From assembly GCA_032719365.1 (NCBI GenBank), contig CM064873.1:11504501-11568500 (forward strand): 64,000 nucleotides of DNA, given 5' to 3'. The notes beneath the pieces were generated by a model that saw only the letters and a program-made list of their open reading frames with translations, was not told where the DNA came from and ran no database searches. The stretch's first letter is position 1, and each line of letters opens with the position of its first letter. The translations under genes were made by a program, and so were the position numbers. This document shows positions 10,113 through 21,187 of this stretch, in pieces. This DNA is from Prinsepia uniflora. Its lineage: Eukaryota > Streptophyta > Magnoliopsida > Rosales > Rosaceae.

Positions 10113-12053
10113 TGACTACGCTCAAACTACGCATTAAATTGAACATGTAATTCGAGTGTTATGCAATTTAAACCCTTTTTGTGTAGATGTAGTATTGGTA
10201 AATAGGGATCGTTCTTAACCGGGGAAATTAGGGAACATTAATAATGTGTTAGTGGGAGATGAATAAAAGAATAATGAATTAGAGAATTAAATAATAAAAG
10301 AATTAAACAATCAAATAATTAATAAATTAAAGAATAGATGAACAAGATAATAATAAATTAATGAATTACAAAGAATTAATAAATTAACGAATTAAAGAAT
10401 GAAATAATAGAAGAATAAAGGGCTTAGTTAATCAAAGAATAAAGGAATTAATTAATCAAAGAATCAATAAATTAAATAATAAAGGAATGGAAGAATAAAA
10501 GCATCAAAGAATAAAAGAATAAAGAATAAAAGAATAAAGAATAAACAAGGGGGGTTTTGAAGAGGTTTGTAATTATGTAAATAAGTAAAAGCATAGATAA
10601 ACTCATTCTATTTCTATTCTAACTTATGCACAAAGTAGACTTCCCGTAAACACAAACTTCAACAACATACTACAATTACAAATATTTGAATTAATCACGA
10701 AATTATACCTTCACAAACTCATATTTCTTCATACATTATTCATATTATAAATGCACCGAACAGCGGATTTTTACTTATAATATAATTACCTTAAGTTTGT
10801 GATTTAATGCGCCGAACAGCGGTCATACATTAAATCTCTCCAAATCTACTCTAAATGCCCCGAACAGCGGATCAACATTTAGTTTCGAAATGAAGTTTAA
10901 GCTCTAAAATGTAAGAAGTAAATGATTTTTAGAAAGTAAAACACATGGAGATTATACTCAATTTTCACAAAAGATAGGAAGGAGAAACCAATACATATAT
11001 TGCATTATAATTAGAACCAATAACAAATAAAAGAGTTTAAGAGAATGGAGAGCAAATGTTACACTTTTCAGATTGGATGAGAACAATGGATTGTTTTTCA
11101 CAAGGAACACCGAACAGCGGCTGGAACCTTATGAAGATGGAAGAAGATTAAACAAGGAAATTCGGACTTGAACTCTCAAAATTGTATTGGAACTATTTTG
11201 CCAAGATTTCTCCTAAAAGAAGCTCAATTTTGTGCTACTTGGAAGTGTGTTCAACAAGTGAAATCAACTCCTATTTATAGGTGGAGAAAGCTACCAAAAA
11301 TAATATAAAAATACAATTAAAAAAATGGAATAATGGAATGATGAGTAATAAAGATTTGTGATGATGTTTAGAGGTGGTTTGAGTTGTAAAGTTGTAAAAT
11401 TGGGTTGGAAAGTTGTTGGAAGGTGGCTGGAAACTAAATGGGATCTGCTGGAAAATAGGGAAGAAAATTCCGGTGGCTGGCTGCTGAATTGGAGAGCTGC
11501 AGCTCGGCAGGAAGCTGCTGAAATGGAGTGCAAGACTTCGGCAGGCTCTCGCTGAGGAGAAAGCCTGCAGTCGGGACACGCGCGCCGAAGTACTGGACGG
11601 GACGTCGGTAGGCGCGCTCCGAAGCTCTCTGCAGGGCTGAAACCAGATGGGCTGGGCGCTGGGCCGGCGGCTTGCTTCTGGGCCGCACGGGCTGGGCTGG
11701 CGGGCCGGGCTGCACGGGCCAGATTGGGCTGAGGCGCTGGGCCAGGCCACTTGGCGACGGGCTGTGGCTGTGCGGGCTTGGATTCTTTTAGAAATGGGTT
11801 GGGCTGCACAGGAACAATTAATTAATTTAAAACTAAATTAATTATTCCACCGAATTTCGTCCATATTTTATTCGTTATAATTCTGATCGAAACGATTCTT
11901 TCGCCAAAATGCTCCAAATTACAACCTTTATTTTTCTAAACATAAAAATCACAAAATAATTTATTTTATCAATTTATTTAATATTTTAATATTAAAAGTC
12001 AAGTATAAAGGGTATAAAATAACATAAAATAATGCTTATTTAACGTCCTATCA
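10113..12053 (-). repeat. 5' LTR of the Athila element (1941 bp)
   Basis: Bounded on the plus strand by TGACTACGC at 10113 and TATCA at 12053, so in sense it is TG...CA. A TATA box lies at 11271-11280. The U3 side holds a GC-rich stretch (about 11480-11810). The U5 side is AT-rich with many AAGAATTAAT-like words (10250-10550). Four copies of CCGAACAGCGG, each within its own inverted repeat, lie at 10756, 10812, 10860 and 11110, all downstream of the promoter. Confidence 0.93.
10742..10836 (-). repeat. Two adjacent hairpin repeats with common CCGAACAGCGG tip (5' LTR)
   Basis: The copy at 10756-10766 is flanked by ATTATAAATG upstream and TACTTATAAT downstream, which pair across it with one mismatch and one G-U and extend two further bases to 10742/10783. 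The copy at 10812-10822 is flanked by a perfect 9-bp inverted repeat, GATTTAATG and CATTAAATC. Both have two unpaired bases on the 5' side and five on the 3' side of the 11-mer (plus-strand view). The second is duplicated in the 3' LTR at 12-47. Two further copies are at 10860-10870 (arms CTAAATG/CATTTAG) and 11110-11120 (arms AAGG/CCTT plus TTCA/TGAA). Confidence 0.8.
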
Positions 12054-13371
12054 CACTCGCCCTCACGCGCTGCCCAAAGGGGCTGCGCGTGGGCTTCACG
12101 CGCCTGCTACAGGGTTGTCTTCAACCTCTGGTCAGCTGGTTCAACTGTACTGAACCGGCGTGACCGGTTCTCCCTCATTTCCTACTCAAATCCAGTCCTT
12201 TCAATCCCATTAGGTTCGTCCCCTTCATAGCAGCCATTCCCAATCCTAAAATCTAGACATTACTGCCTCTAACCCGTCGTCCCCAAGCTTGAACAAAAAC
12301 TGTCCGCCACCTCTATTTCGGTTCGAGTTTAAACGACTCCTAGGAACCTATTGAGTCTCACAAAACTCACAGAAGCCCTCGACTCAGCCCCAAAATCCAC
12401 GACTTTCGAATTGAACAAAACGGAAAAAACAGGGGAAACATGGGCTTACCGTCTATCTCACCTCCGCCGTTCTCGCCACCGTGCTTCTCTGCTTCCACAG
12501 AGTTGTCCTCAGCCGTCCTAGCCTCCCATCGAATTGGCTTGGATCAATTCGATTGTCTGTGGCTACACCACCACCTCGACCCTCTCTGTTTTCCCTGAAA
12601 ACTCACACCTCACTCCCACCGTTGGTCCTTACACGATTTCCACTCACAACCCACTCCCCAGCTTCTCCTTTCTCTCTGTCACTCTCACCAGTTCACAGGG
12701 CTTCACAGACACACACAAAATCGATCAAGACCTCACCGTCTCACTCTCTGTTTTGCGAAATTGGACGATTGCATGGTGTTTGATTGTGTGCAAGTTATAA
12801 CTGTGCACACAATAACTTTCCTAGAAACCTCTAGGTCTCCACCACGTGTCCAACTCTCCCTGGACAGAAAATAAAATATCCAATCACACACTCCCAGATG
12901 GTCTTATCTGATTGACCCAATGGGAAAAGACCAAAATGCCCCTAAGTCCAAAATTACCATTTTGCCCTCTAACTTCATAGACCCATAACTAATCCGTCCG
13001 ACTTCCGATGACAGCGTGCCGCCTGTCGTTGTACTCAGGACGTCGAGACCTATCTAACAATCCTCGGTCTACGTGAAAACTAATAGTCCAGCAAAAAGTC
13101 AACATTTTCCCTATATAACCAAAATTACGGTAACGCCCTTAACCTTCCGAACACCATAACTTTTTCTTCGATTATCCAAATCGGACGTGCCACTTGTCTA
13201 TAGACTCGTGACGTCCTAAACTACCTCACGGTCAATGGTCAACGCTTGTTCAACAAACAAATCAAAAAGTCAACTTTTGACACACTATTCACAAGGGAAA
13301 AATCGTCCTTTTTATACAAATATTTTACAAAAATTACCATTGTACCCTTCCTGAAAGTACGGGTTGTTACA
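12054..13371 (-). mobile_element. Fragment of a long TGTAAC-type LTR, split by the Athila insertion
   Basis: Similar to 54490-56069 and, in reverse complement, to 29619-30990. Its outer end at 13371 reads TGTAACAACCCG on the minus strand, matching the starts of the other copies. Shared landmarks include the block with CACGCGC repeats (12054-12120) and the run CTGAACCGGC. The inner side stops exactly at the Athila LTR end, and comparison with 54489 shows Athila inserted within the CACGCGC block. The rest of this LTR must lie left of the window. It has no coding capacity. Confidence 0.85.
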
Positions 13372-13727
13372 ATTCCAGCCTCCCACCACCATCCTAATGG
13401 TTGAGAGAAAGGATAAAGAATGTTCCAGAACTAGCCAATCTATAGAGGAGAGAGAAAAGGAATTTAACAATCCAACTTTTCCAAAATTATTATTATGCCA
13501 GTATCGTTTCAAACCTGTAACTTCCATCCACGTACTTCAATTCCCACATGCCAGTTGTCTAAAAACTCGTAATCTCGAGACCTACGTAAGGGTCAAAGAA
13601 AAACATCCAAAGGTGTCTCCAAGGAAAAGTTGACCAACGAACCCCGTTAGGAAACAAGGGCAAAATCGTCATTTTCCAACTAATTTCCCAAAATGACCGT
13701 AATTTCCGCTCCGGGTCATTATACGTG
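13372..13727 (-). mobile_element. Older remnant of the same LTR superfamily
   Basis: Diverged but recognisably homologous to the first few hundred bases of the TGTAAC-type LTRs. It shares the order of motifs GGGCAAAATCGTCATT, a CCA..TGTCTA..ACTCGTAA stretch, and a degraded end that on the minus strand reads TATAATGACCCGG near 13725. It directly abuts the better-preserved copy at 13371, so it was probably the insertion target. I see no TSD partner. Confidence 0.6.
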
Positions 13728-16700
13728 AATCCATGGCATCCTTTTTTGGAGAATGTATGTACCCTAAATCCTTTACACCTTTTATCTCATAAAATGATGG
13801 GATCAAGTGGAATAGGGTGATACAAAATATAAAGGGGTCTATTTATTGTGAGGGTGCATCATGCCATGTGGTGCGCCCAAGTTTTTATCCGTTTTTTAAT
13901 ACTTACTTCAAAATAGAAATTAAGAAATTAAATCAAACATAAAAAAATTAACAAAAAGATCTGCCAACAAAAAAAATATAAACTCAAAAGTTCAACCGTT
14001 CTTCTCTAGCTCTTAATCGTCTCCCATTTTTGGGAAAACGACCGACAGCACGGAGCGAGTCTTAAGCCATATCGATTGAAACATGCTGATAGAGAAAACG
14101 AAGAACTAAATTCTTGAGTTTTCAAAATATTGCAACACCAAATGTAAAAATTTCTCCAATTTATTCACAGCAAATCATTAGTTTAATTTCCTCACAAGAG
14201 AATCAGTGGCAATGCCCTCCTCCATTGCTACAGCTACAGCTGCAGAAGCAGCAACTTTCCATTATTTCAGCCACCCCTTCTTACAAACCTTCCAATTCTT
14301 ACTTCCTTCGCCATAACTAGGCTCGCAACCATACATTTTGAATTTTTGACAGGGCAGTCGACGCTGACCTCTTTCCTTCTCGAGCTGGCCTGGCGACAGA
14401 GCTCTTTCAACCATCGCCGTCTTTTTCTTCCCGACTAGATAGATGCTGACCTCTTTGGGCCAGCGGGGGATGAAAACTTTGGAACCAGTCGATCTGCGAT
14501 CTTCTTCGCCTCGTCCCAGTTCGAACGAATTCAAATTCAAACTCCCTCCCAAACTGACAGTGTCTCTCGGCGCAAGGGGCTGCCTTGATGGTCTCCTGCC
14601 TTCTCGATCTTGGCTTATGCATTTTTGAGAAGGAAACGATGGAAGAATTAAATAATTGGAATATTTTCTTTATTTATTTATTTGTTATTTTTATTTAAAA
14701 ATAAAGATATGAATTGCTACCTTATAATACTTGATTTGTAAAATGGGGAAAAAAAAAAGTGGTACGAGTATTCATAATGAAAACCTAATTAAGGAGACAA
14801 AGTTTGAAATTCTGTAGACTTGATGTTTCCTATATATGGCAGGCAATTGGGAATCGCAGCAAAAAAATTGCGATTGATTTGGTAGGTTTAAGGAAAACAA
14901 AGGTCTTGATAGTCAGTATTTGCGACGTTTGTATATTTTATATTTGTTTTCCTAATCAACCCACGTGGCTATGTTATGTCCTATGACACGTGAATATAAT
15001 ATCATTTTGGTTGTGCTTAAGTGACTTAAACCAGCAATAATCAAACAGATTACTTTCTCTTTCTCGTTTATTGAAACACGTCCTCTTCATCTTGGTAATT
15101 GGTAACTTGCGAATCGGGTGGTTTTACCAACAAAGAAGTCTTTTTTGACAATTTCTAGCTCCTTCCGGTTAATTAGAGAAAATGTCGGTGTCTCTTTGAG
15201 TCTTTGTTAATGTCATTTTCATGTACTCATCGTCATTTGGAGATTACAAGATGTGAATCTAGAACCTTTTTTAATAAGGTAAAAAATATTATTATTATCA
15301 AGGACTATGCTCATTGGCGGAGCCATATAGGGACTAAGGGCAGAGGGGTCCCAGGCCCCTCATGTGATTTTTTTCCATTTTTTTTTTGTATATGTATATG
15401 TCAAGTATACTAATATTGTAAAAAATTAATTTTTTTTATTGTTTATTTGTTTCTAATTATCAATTTAACAATCCAATTTTGAATAATAATGATTGAATAT
15501 CTGAGTACATAAGTATTCATTTTATATTTTTTTCTGTTTCAAAAATTAAGATACGATAGGATAATGATACAAATATACCAATACAAAAATTTGGAAGGGT
15601 CGGGATCACCTTACATATCTTATTAAATCCACTACGGATGATGACTAAACTACGAAATAATTGATAAAATATAAGTTAAAACCATCCAAATATCTCTAAA
15701 TTATAGAAAAACCCTAATTTCGGATAAAAACATAGATTGAATTGAAACCTTCATTTGAAGAAAATCCTGGATTTTTTAAAGAAGTAAATCAGAGAGAAAA
15801 CAATACTGCGGACCTGTGGTTTGTTTTCCAATCTTAGAAAATATTTTTTTTCTTCTTAATTATGAAAGTTGCATATTTAATACAAATCTTTTTCGTAGGA
15901 AGATAAATTGTGGATACATCAAATTGTTTAATTGAACGTCAAATGACAAATGACTCGTAAGTTTTGTCGTAAAGTGACCTAACATAGGATAGGATTCATA
16001 AGGTGGCTTTATTACACCCACTTATTTGCTCGTTTAACCCCCACAATTGTTCTTTATCAATTTTTCCTTGTCTTTATCAAAAAACCCAAAACAATAAATT
16101 AAATTATTTGTCTTTGGATTATTTAACCTCATAAATGTTTCTAAAAAAGATAAGGCTGTTATTATAAATGTTAATTTGTTACTCATTTAGTTGGAGTGGG
16201 TTGCAATTTGCAAATCAAATTAGGATGCCTAGAAAATAGAGGTGTGCCTATGTAGCGGTGCGCGGTAAATTATTTGGATTTCTTTATCTCCTCACGATTG
16301 AATGAATTTCATTTAAAAGCTAAAATTTAACTTAAACTTAGGGACTTTGTTGGAGATACTTTAAGAGATTTGCACTAACAAACTTAAACAAAAACTATGG
16401 TAGAATATCAATAATTTAATATCTGATAAATTAATAACTTCGTTAAACAATATATTTGGTCTGTCCGAACTTAGAGATAACGTGTTAGATTAATAATTCT
16501 AAATTTATAAAATAATATATTATAAAAAAATTCGCATATGTCTCATGTAATATATAAATTAAAATTTTCTTAATCCATAGTGTTTATGATTTGACCATTA
16601 GGTCAATTTTTTTTATTATCAAGACCATTAGGTCAATTTAAAAATAAGACTCAATGATAATTTGTTCCTTCATAAAATTGATGGTACTTTCGATCTCATT

Positions 16701-17967
16701 TTTAACTTTTCTTAACGTGGTAAAAGGCTTTTGTGTGGTGTTTTCATATTACAACAAAATATTGTTCAATATTATTATCGCATTGAGAGTTTTATTTTCG
16801 TGAAAAAGGCTCGATAATAGAATTGTCATCTTCAACTATGTCATCTTAATCATTTTCATCTCCAAAGCTGTGTTGTTTTCCTCGAAGTAGATCAAGAGAA
16901 TCTCGACATTCAAATCCATTCCCATTTAATGGTTCATCAAATTTTCTGAAGTCATGCTATTCGCAAATCTATTTTTACAATGTCAAAAGCAATTTGTCTA
17001 TATTTGCCATAACATTCATTGCCCAAGTTGAACTTGCATCCAAAACATTTATCTTTTTTGGATTTGGTTCCCCAACTTCTTAACCCGCGAAAAAGACTAC
17101 AATGAAAGCAACAAAGAATTGGAACCCATATTAGTAAAAAAAAAACAAATTAGGATACAAACCCTATTAATAAATTATTATTTAATTAATAATTTAATAT
17201 ATAGATAAAGTTATAGAATTTTTTTATCCCAATACTTTGGTTAACAACTGCATATACGTATCCAGCCATGATATTCATGCCAAGAGATTGATTACCAAGT
17301 TCACACTCGGTAAAAATGATAATTTTTACGACATCATTATTTACTATACTCTTTACATGAGGTCGGCAACGGGCAAATTTGGTGGTTGGTTATAGACGGG
17401 TGTTCCCATGTGTGAGACACAGGCATTGACTGGGACTAGAAAAATTAAAGAGAGAAAAATCTCATGCCAATATCTATAACCGGTAACCGGCGAAGCCGGT
17501 GACCTAATGAGAAATGTTTAAATATATATTCCCATCCGCTTAAAATGGGTCTAAAATGTTCCCTCACACGTCCTATCACCTCCCTCTCTCTGAGAGCCTA
17601 TTATCATATTCTGACTCTCTGAGTCTCTCTAGTTTTGTGGTTATGGAATCGCAAACTAAACGACGCCGTTGAGATTTCCGCTCTCAACCCCCATCGCCGC
17701 CGACTACTGTACCAAAAATGCAATTTCATTAATTAATTACCGATTTCCTGCTCCTTTTCACTTTATTTGCCGAACGCCGACGAACCGTTTCTCTTATTTT
17801 CTTTCTAAATTCCAAATTTGAGCTCCGATCATGTCCTTCTTGGTGTACTGTAGTGGTGTCTGATCAGCTCGATCTCCGCCAGTCATCGAGGGTATCAGCT
17901 GAGTGAGCTGAAAGTGTAGCACCAGAGCTCAATTTGGAGGACTAATTAATTATATACTTAACGAGCT
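13728..17967. other. Intergenic region upstream of the AP2 gene
   Basis: About 4.2 kb of mostly AT-rich DNA. Short frames near 14114-14640 on either strand have no recognisable product. A GGCGGAGCCA word at 15316 followed by GGGGTCCCAGGCCCC resembles the ends of plant hAT-type elements, but no partner end was found. The final 400 bases include a CT-rich stretch (17570-17640), typical of plant core promoters or 5' UTRs, and probably form the promoter and leader of the AP2 gene. No other gene is supported. Confidence 0.6.
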
Positions 17968-20900
17968 ATGCTAGATCTTACTCTCAACGTCGTCGTATCC
18001 GGGCAAAACGACGTCCCCTCGTGTGGCATCCAAATGGAAGAGTCGGGGACGTCCAACTCGTCTGTGGTCAATGCCGACGCGTCCAGTACCAACGATGACT
18101 CCAGCTCCCCACGCGCCGCTAGAAACGACGCCGTCACGACCTTCAACTTCGATATTCTCAAGGTCGGGTGTGGCGAAGAAGAAGAAGACGATGCCGTCGT
18201 GACCAAGGAGCTGTTCCCCATCATCGGGGGTTTGAACAATTGGCACGGGCAGGGGCAGCCCTCGTCATCATCGGTTCTGGTGAGGAAGAATTTCATTGAG
18301 CTTGGCTTCGATCATGGTGGGCCGGGAGAGGTCAGGTTGGTTCAACAGAAACAACCGCAACCAGCGGCTCCACCACCACAGCAACAGCAAGTGAAGAAGA
18401 GCAGGAGAGGGCCAAGGTCTCGGAGCTCTCAGTATAGAGGAGTCACCTTCTATAGAAGAACTGGTAGATGGGAATCGCATATTTGGTTAGTCTAATTTCC
18501 TTTTCGTTAATTTGGTTTTACTGGGTTTTTAATTTTTTCCGTTAATTGAGTTTGCTTTAGTTTATTTTAATTTTTGGTGGGTTGATTTTTTGAGTTTGGA
18601 TCAATTATGCAAATGTATCTGTCTCACTTGGTTTTACTTAATTTTTTTTTAATGAGTGCAGGGACTGTGGGAAACAAGTCTACTTGGGTATGGATTTTTT
18701 ACCTTGTCTATTTGATTGACTTGGATTATTTATAGTAACTATTTGTTAAAGCAATTATTTTTCCTTCTTTTCTATTTGGAAATATTTGTTGAAAATTGAG
18801 TGTTGGGTTTGACATAGGTGGGTTTGACACTGCTCACGCTGCGGCGAGGTAAAGCGTCTTATTCATCTTCTTTGTTTAGATTTCGTACTGTTTTTTAATT
18901 TTGATAATTATTTGTTGTGGGTACTGAATGTGTTGTTTTCTAAATTTGGGTTTGCTGAATTTAGAGCCTATGATCGAGCTGCTATTAAGTTCAGAGGAGC
19001 TGATGCTGATATCAATTACAACCTCAGTGATTATGAGGAGGATTTGAAACAGGTTGGAAGCTGCACGTGTTTCATGATGGATCTAATTTGATTAACTTCA
19101 AACTGGGAGTTCGAATTGGATTTTAATCTATTTTTACCTAATGAGCAGATGAAGAATTTGACCAAGGAAGAATTTGTGCACATACTCCGTCGGCAGAGCA
19201 CTGGTTTCTCGAGGGGAAGCTCAAGATATAGAGGAGTTACACTCCACAAATGTGGCCGATGGGAAGCTCGAATGGGGCAGTTCCTTGGAAAAAAGTGAGA
19301 ATCATTCTATGGAATTTGAATATCTTATTATATGGTTTGGGTCTAGACTATAAGCTTACTGGCTGTTGGCTTGCACTGAGAATCGATTCCCAATTGATTC
19401 TCAGTCAGCTATTGTCTTCTGTTTTCCATTTGTCTAAAAAAAATGTCCAAGTGCCTATTTCAAAGAAAAAAAATTGTGGGGACAGTAGTTTCATCATGGA
19501 GGTTACAATGCTTGCATGCAGGTATATATATCTTGGGCTGTTCGACAGCGAAGTAGAAGCTGCAAGGTCCTAATATCATGAATTACACTCTACTGACTGA
19601 ATTTATTACCCTGAATTCTCAACCTCATTACGCTTCCATCCAACAAATCTCTCCCTTTTGATTTTTCTGGAAATTTAGGGCTTATGACAAGGCTGCAATC
19701 AAATGCAATGGCAGGGAAGCGGTCACCAACTTTGAGCCAAGCACATATGAGGGGGACATGATATCCGAGTCTGGTAATGAAGGTATAGCTTTACAAATGG
19801 CCCTGTATTTTCAAGTAATTTACCCTCATCTTCTTTTTTGTAGACAGGTTATTGACAATTATTGAGATCAGAAACAGGTCTAGAGCTTTTTTTTCCGTAA
19901 GATTGTGGTTGATTTTTTCTCCTGATGCAGATGGCCACCACAACCTTGATCTGAATTTGGGGATATCTCCCCCTTCACTAGGAAATGGTCAAAAAGAAGG
20001 TGAAGGACGTCTTCAGTTTCATACTTGCCCTTATGTCGACCACAATGAAAAGAGGGTAACTTAAAATTATCTTTACCAGTTCCTATAGATATTTTCATCT
20101 TGCGAAGCCTTAAGTTTCATAACCTTCTTTGAAGGGACGGCCCTCTTGAAGGGTTGAAGTCTTTAAGGTTTCAACTGGGGTCAAATATGCCATGTTACCT
20201 ATCTTAACATCTCTAGATTGGAAGAGTACTGCCAATGGAGAGTTCATCTGTTTTTGCTAGCTGTCAGAATAAAATTAAAGAGTTTTAGATTTTGGCTTGG
20301 TTTTGGTTCCTATTCTCTCTCATTTTAGAAACATAATGATGAACATGTCACTATTGTCATGGTGCATAAACTAAACATTCTCTTCTGACTTTGCAGATGG
20401 AGCACAATGTGAATGCAACAATGAGTGATCCACCTTTCAAAGGGCTAGTCATGACCTCAGAGCACCCACCATTATGGAATGGTGTATATCCTAGTTACTT
20501 TTCCAACCAGGTGAGTTTTATATGTGTTGTCTATAAAAGTTTCAACAGTTGTACTATGACTTGAAGTGCCTTCTGATTGGTATTATGACTTTGGTTTAGT
20601 CCACTCTATGCCATTTCTGCAATAATCGTCATACCTTCACTTGTCTAAACAGCCCTATATTGGTCCATAGAACACATCTCCTGTAACCTAAATTTAACTA
20701 ACTCGGTTTTGGTGCAAACCTAATAAATAGGTTGGGGAGACATCGTATCTGCATTCTGTAATTTCATTTGTAGATAGTAAATGTTTGGAAATAAGTTGTA
20801 AAAATAATTTGGTCCTATTTATGCATAGCGTGAGATGGGAGGAAGCTACACATGCATTTGTATGGAATAGTCAAGTAAATTAGGCAAACAAGGATGAAGA

Positions 20901-21187
20901 TGCATGATTGTGTAAATTACGCGAAAAATAGAAGTGTTGTTACTGATAAGTAATTTGCTCTTGAATCATGATTTGACAATTGACAGGAAAGAGCAACAGA
21001 GAAGAGAATTGCATTAGGATCTCAAGTTCCCTCTAATTGGGCTTGGCAAATGCATGGCCAGGTCAGTGCAACCCCAATGCCATTGTTCTCTACTGCAGCA
21101 TCATCAGGATTCTCATTGTCAGCAACCGCTCCCCCCCGCTGCTGTCCACCACCCCTTACAGCCCTCAAACCCCATGGCCGCCCTTAA
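17968..21187 (+). CDS. RAP2-7: AP2-family transcription factor, TOE1/RAP2-7-like, ten exons, altered C-terminus
   Basis: Exons I place at 17968-18485, 18662-18687, 18818-18848, 18965-19052, 19149-19294, 19522-19566, 19679-19782, 19931-20055, 20397-20510 and 20987-21187. All junctions are GT-AG and together they keep frame for 465 residues. The protein starts MLDLTLNVV, as in the AP2/TOE group. It has a basic KKSRRGPRSRSSQ stretch, a first AP2 domain from about residue 153 (YRGVTFYRRTGRWESHIW) and a second from about 245 (YRGVTLHKCGRWEARMGQF). An EAR-like repressor motif DLNLGISP lies at about 326-333. Family members are nuclear repressors that delay flowering and shape flower development. The last exon holds a miR172 site. 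A run of seven C at 21130-21136 puts the final residues in a frame unlike the family; the frame with one C fewer ends at 21236 and reads AAVHHPLQPSNPMA, which looks like the family tail. RAP2-7 assignment is by motif memory; TOE3 is possible. Confidence 0.9.
21093..21113 (+). promoter_or_regulatory. miR172 target site in the AP2 mRNA
   Basis: The sequence beginning CTGCAGCATCATCAGGATTC in the last coding exon is the conserved miR172 complementary site of AP2/TOE genes, encoding the A-A-S-S-G-F core. Established knowledge: miR172 represses these genes by translation block and cleavage. The site is intact, so regulation is expected even though the downstream frame is altered. Confidence 0.93.

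Larger units (their letters stand above)
1..12053 (-). mobile_element. Athila-type Ty3/Gypsy LTR retrotransposon, reverse orientation, left end cut by window
   Basis: A complete-looking element on the minus strand. In sense order it has a 5' LTR (10113-12053), primer-binding site, leader, one gag-pol frame (3245-8755), a non-coding 3' region, a polypurine tract and a 3' LTR of which 1264 bases are visible. The two LTRs align at a constant offset of 10789 with only three mismatches that I could find by eye, so the insertion is young. The tRNA-Asp-type PBS, the GKACHLPVE motif after the integrase core and the G-rich PPT place it in the Athila lineage of plant Ty3/Gypsy elements. The usual Athila env-like ORF is not visible. 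The base after the right LTR joins directly to an unrelated long LTR, so the element is nested. The target duplication should be CACTC (12054-12058), but its partner lies outside the window. Confidence 0.95.

Noticed and set aside
12481..12800. Frames of 88-100 residues downstream of the Athila element
   Set aside because: They fall in the TGTAAC-type LTR and are not open in the homologous positions of the other copies.
14114..14628. Possible small gene with MPSSIATATAAEAA-like start and antisense arginine-rich frames
   Set aside because: No recognisable family, no splice continuation and conflicting frames on both strands. Left as intergenic.
15313..15370. GGCGGAGCCA..GGGGTCCCAGGCCCC, resembling a hAT-type transposon end
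   Set aside because: No second terminus, target duplication or transposase found nearby; a single short word is insufficient.
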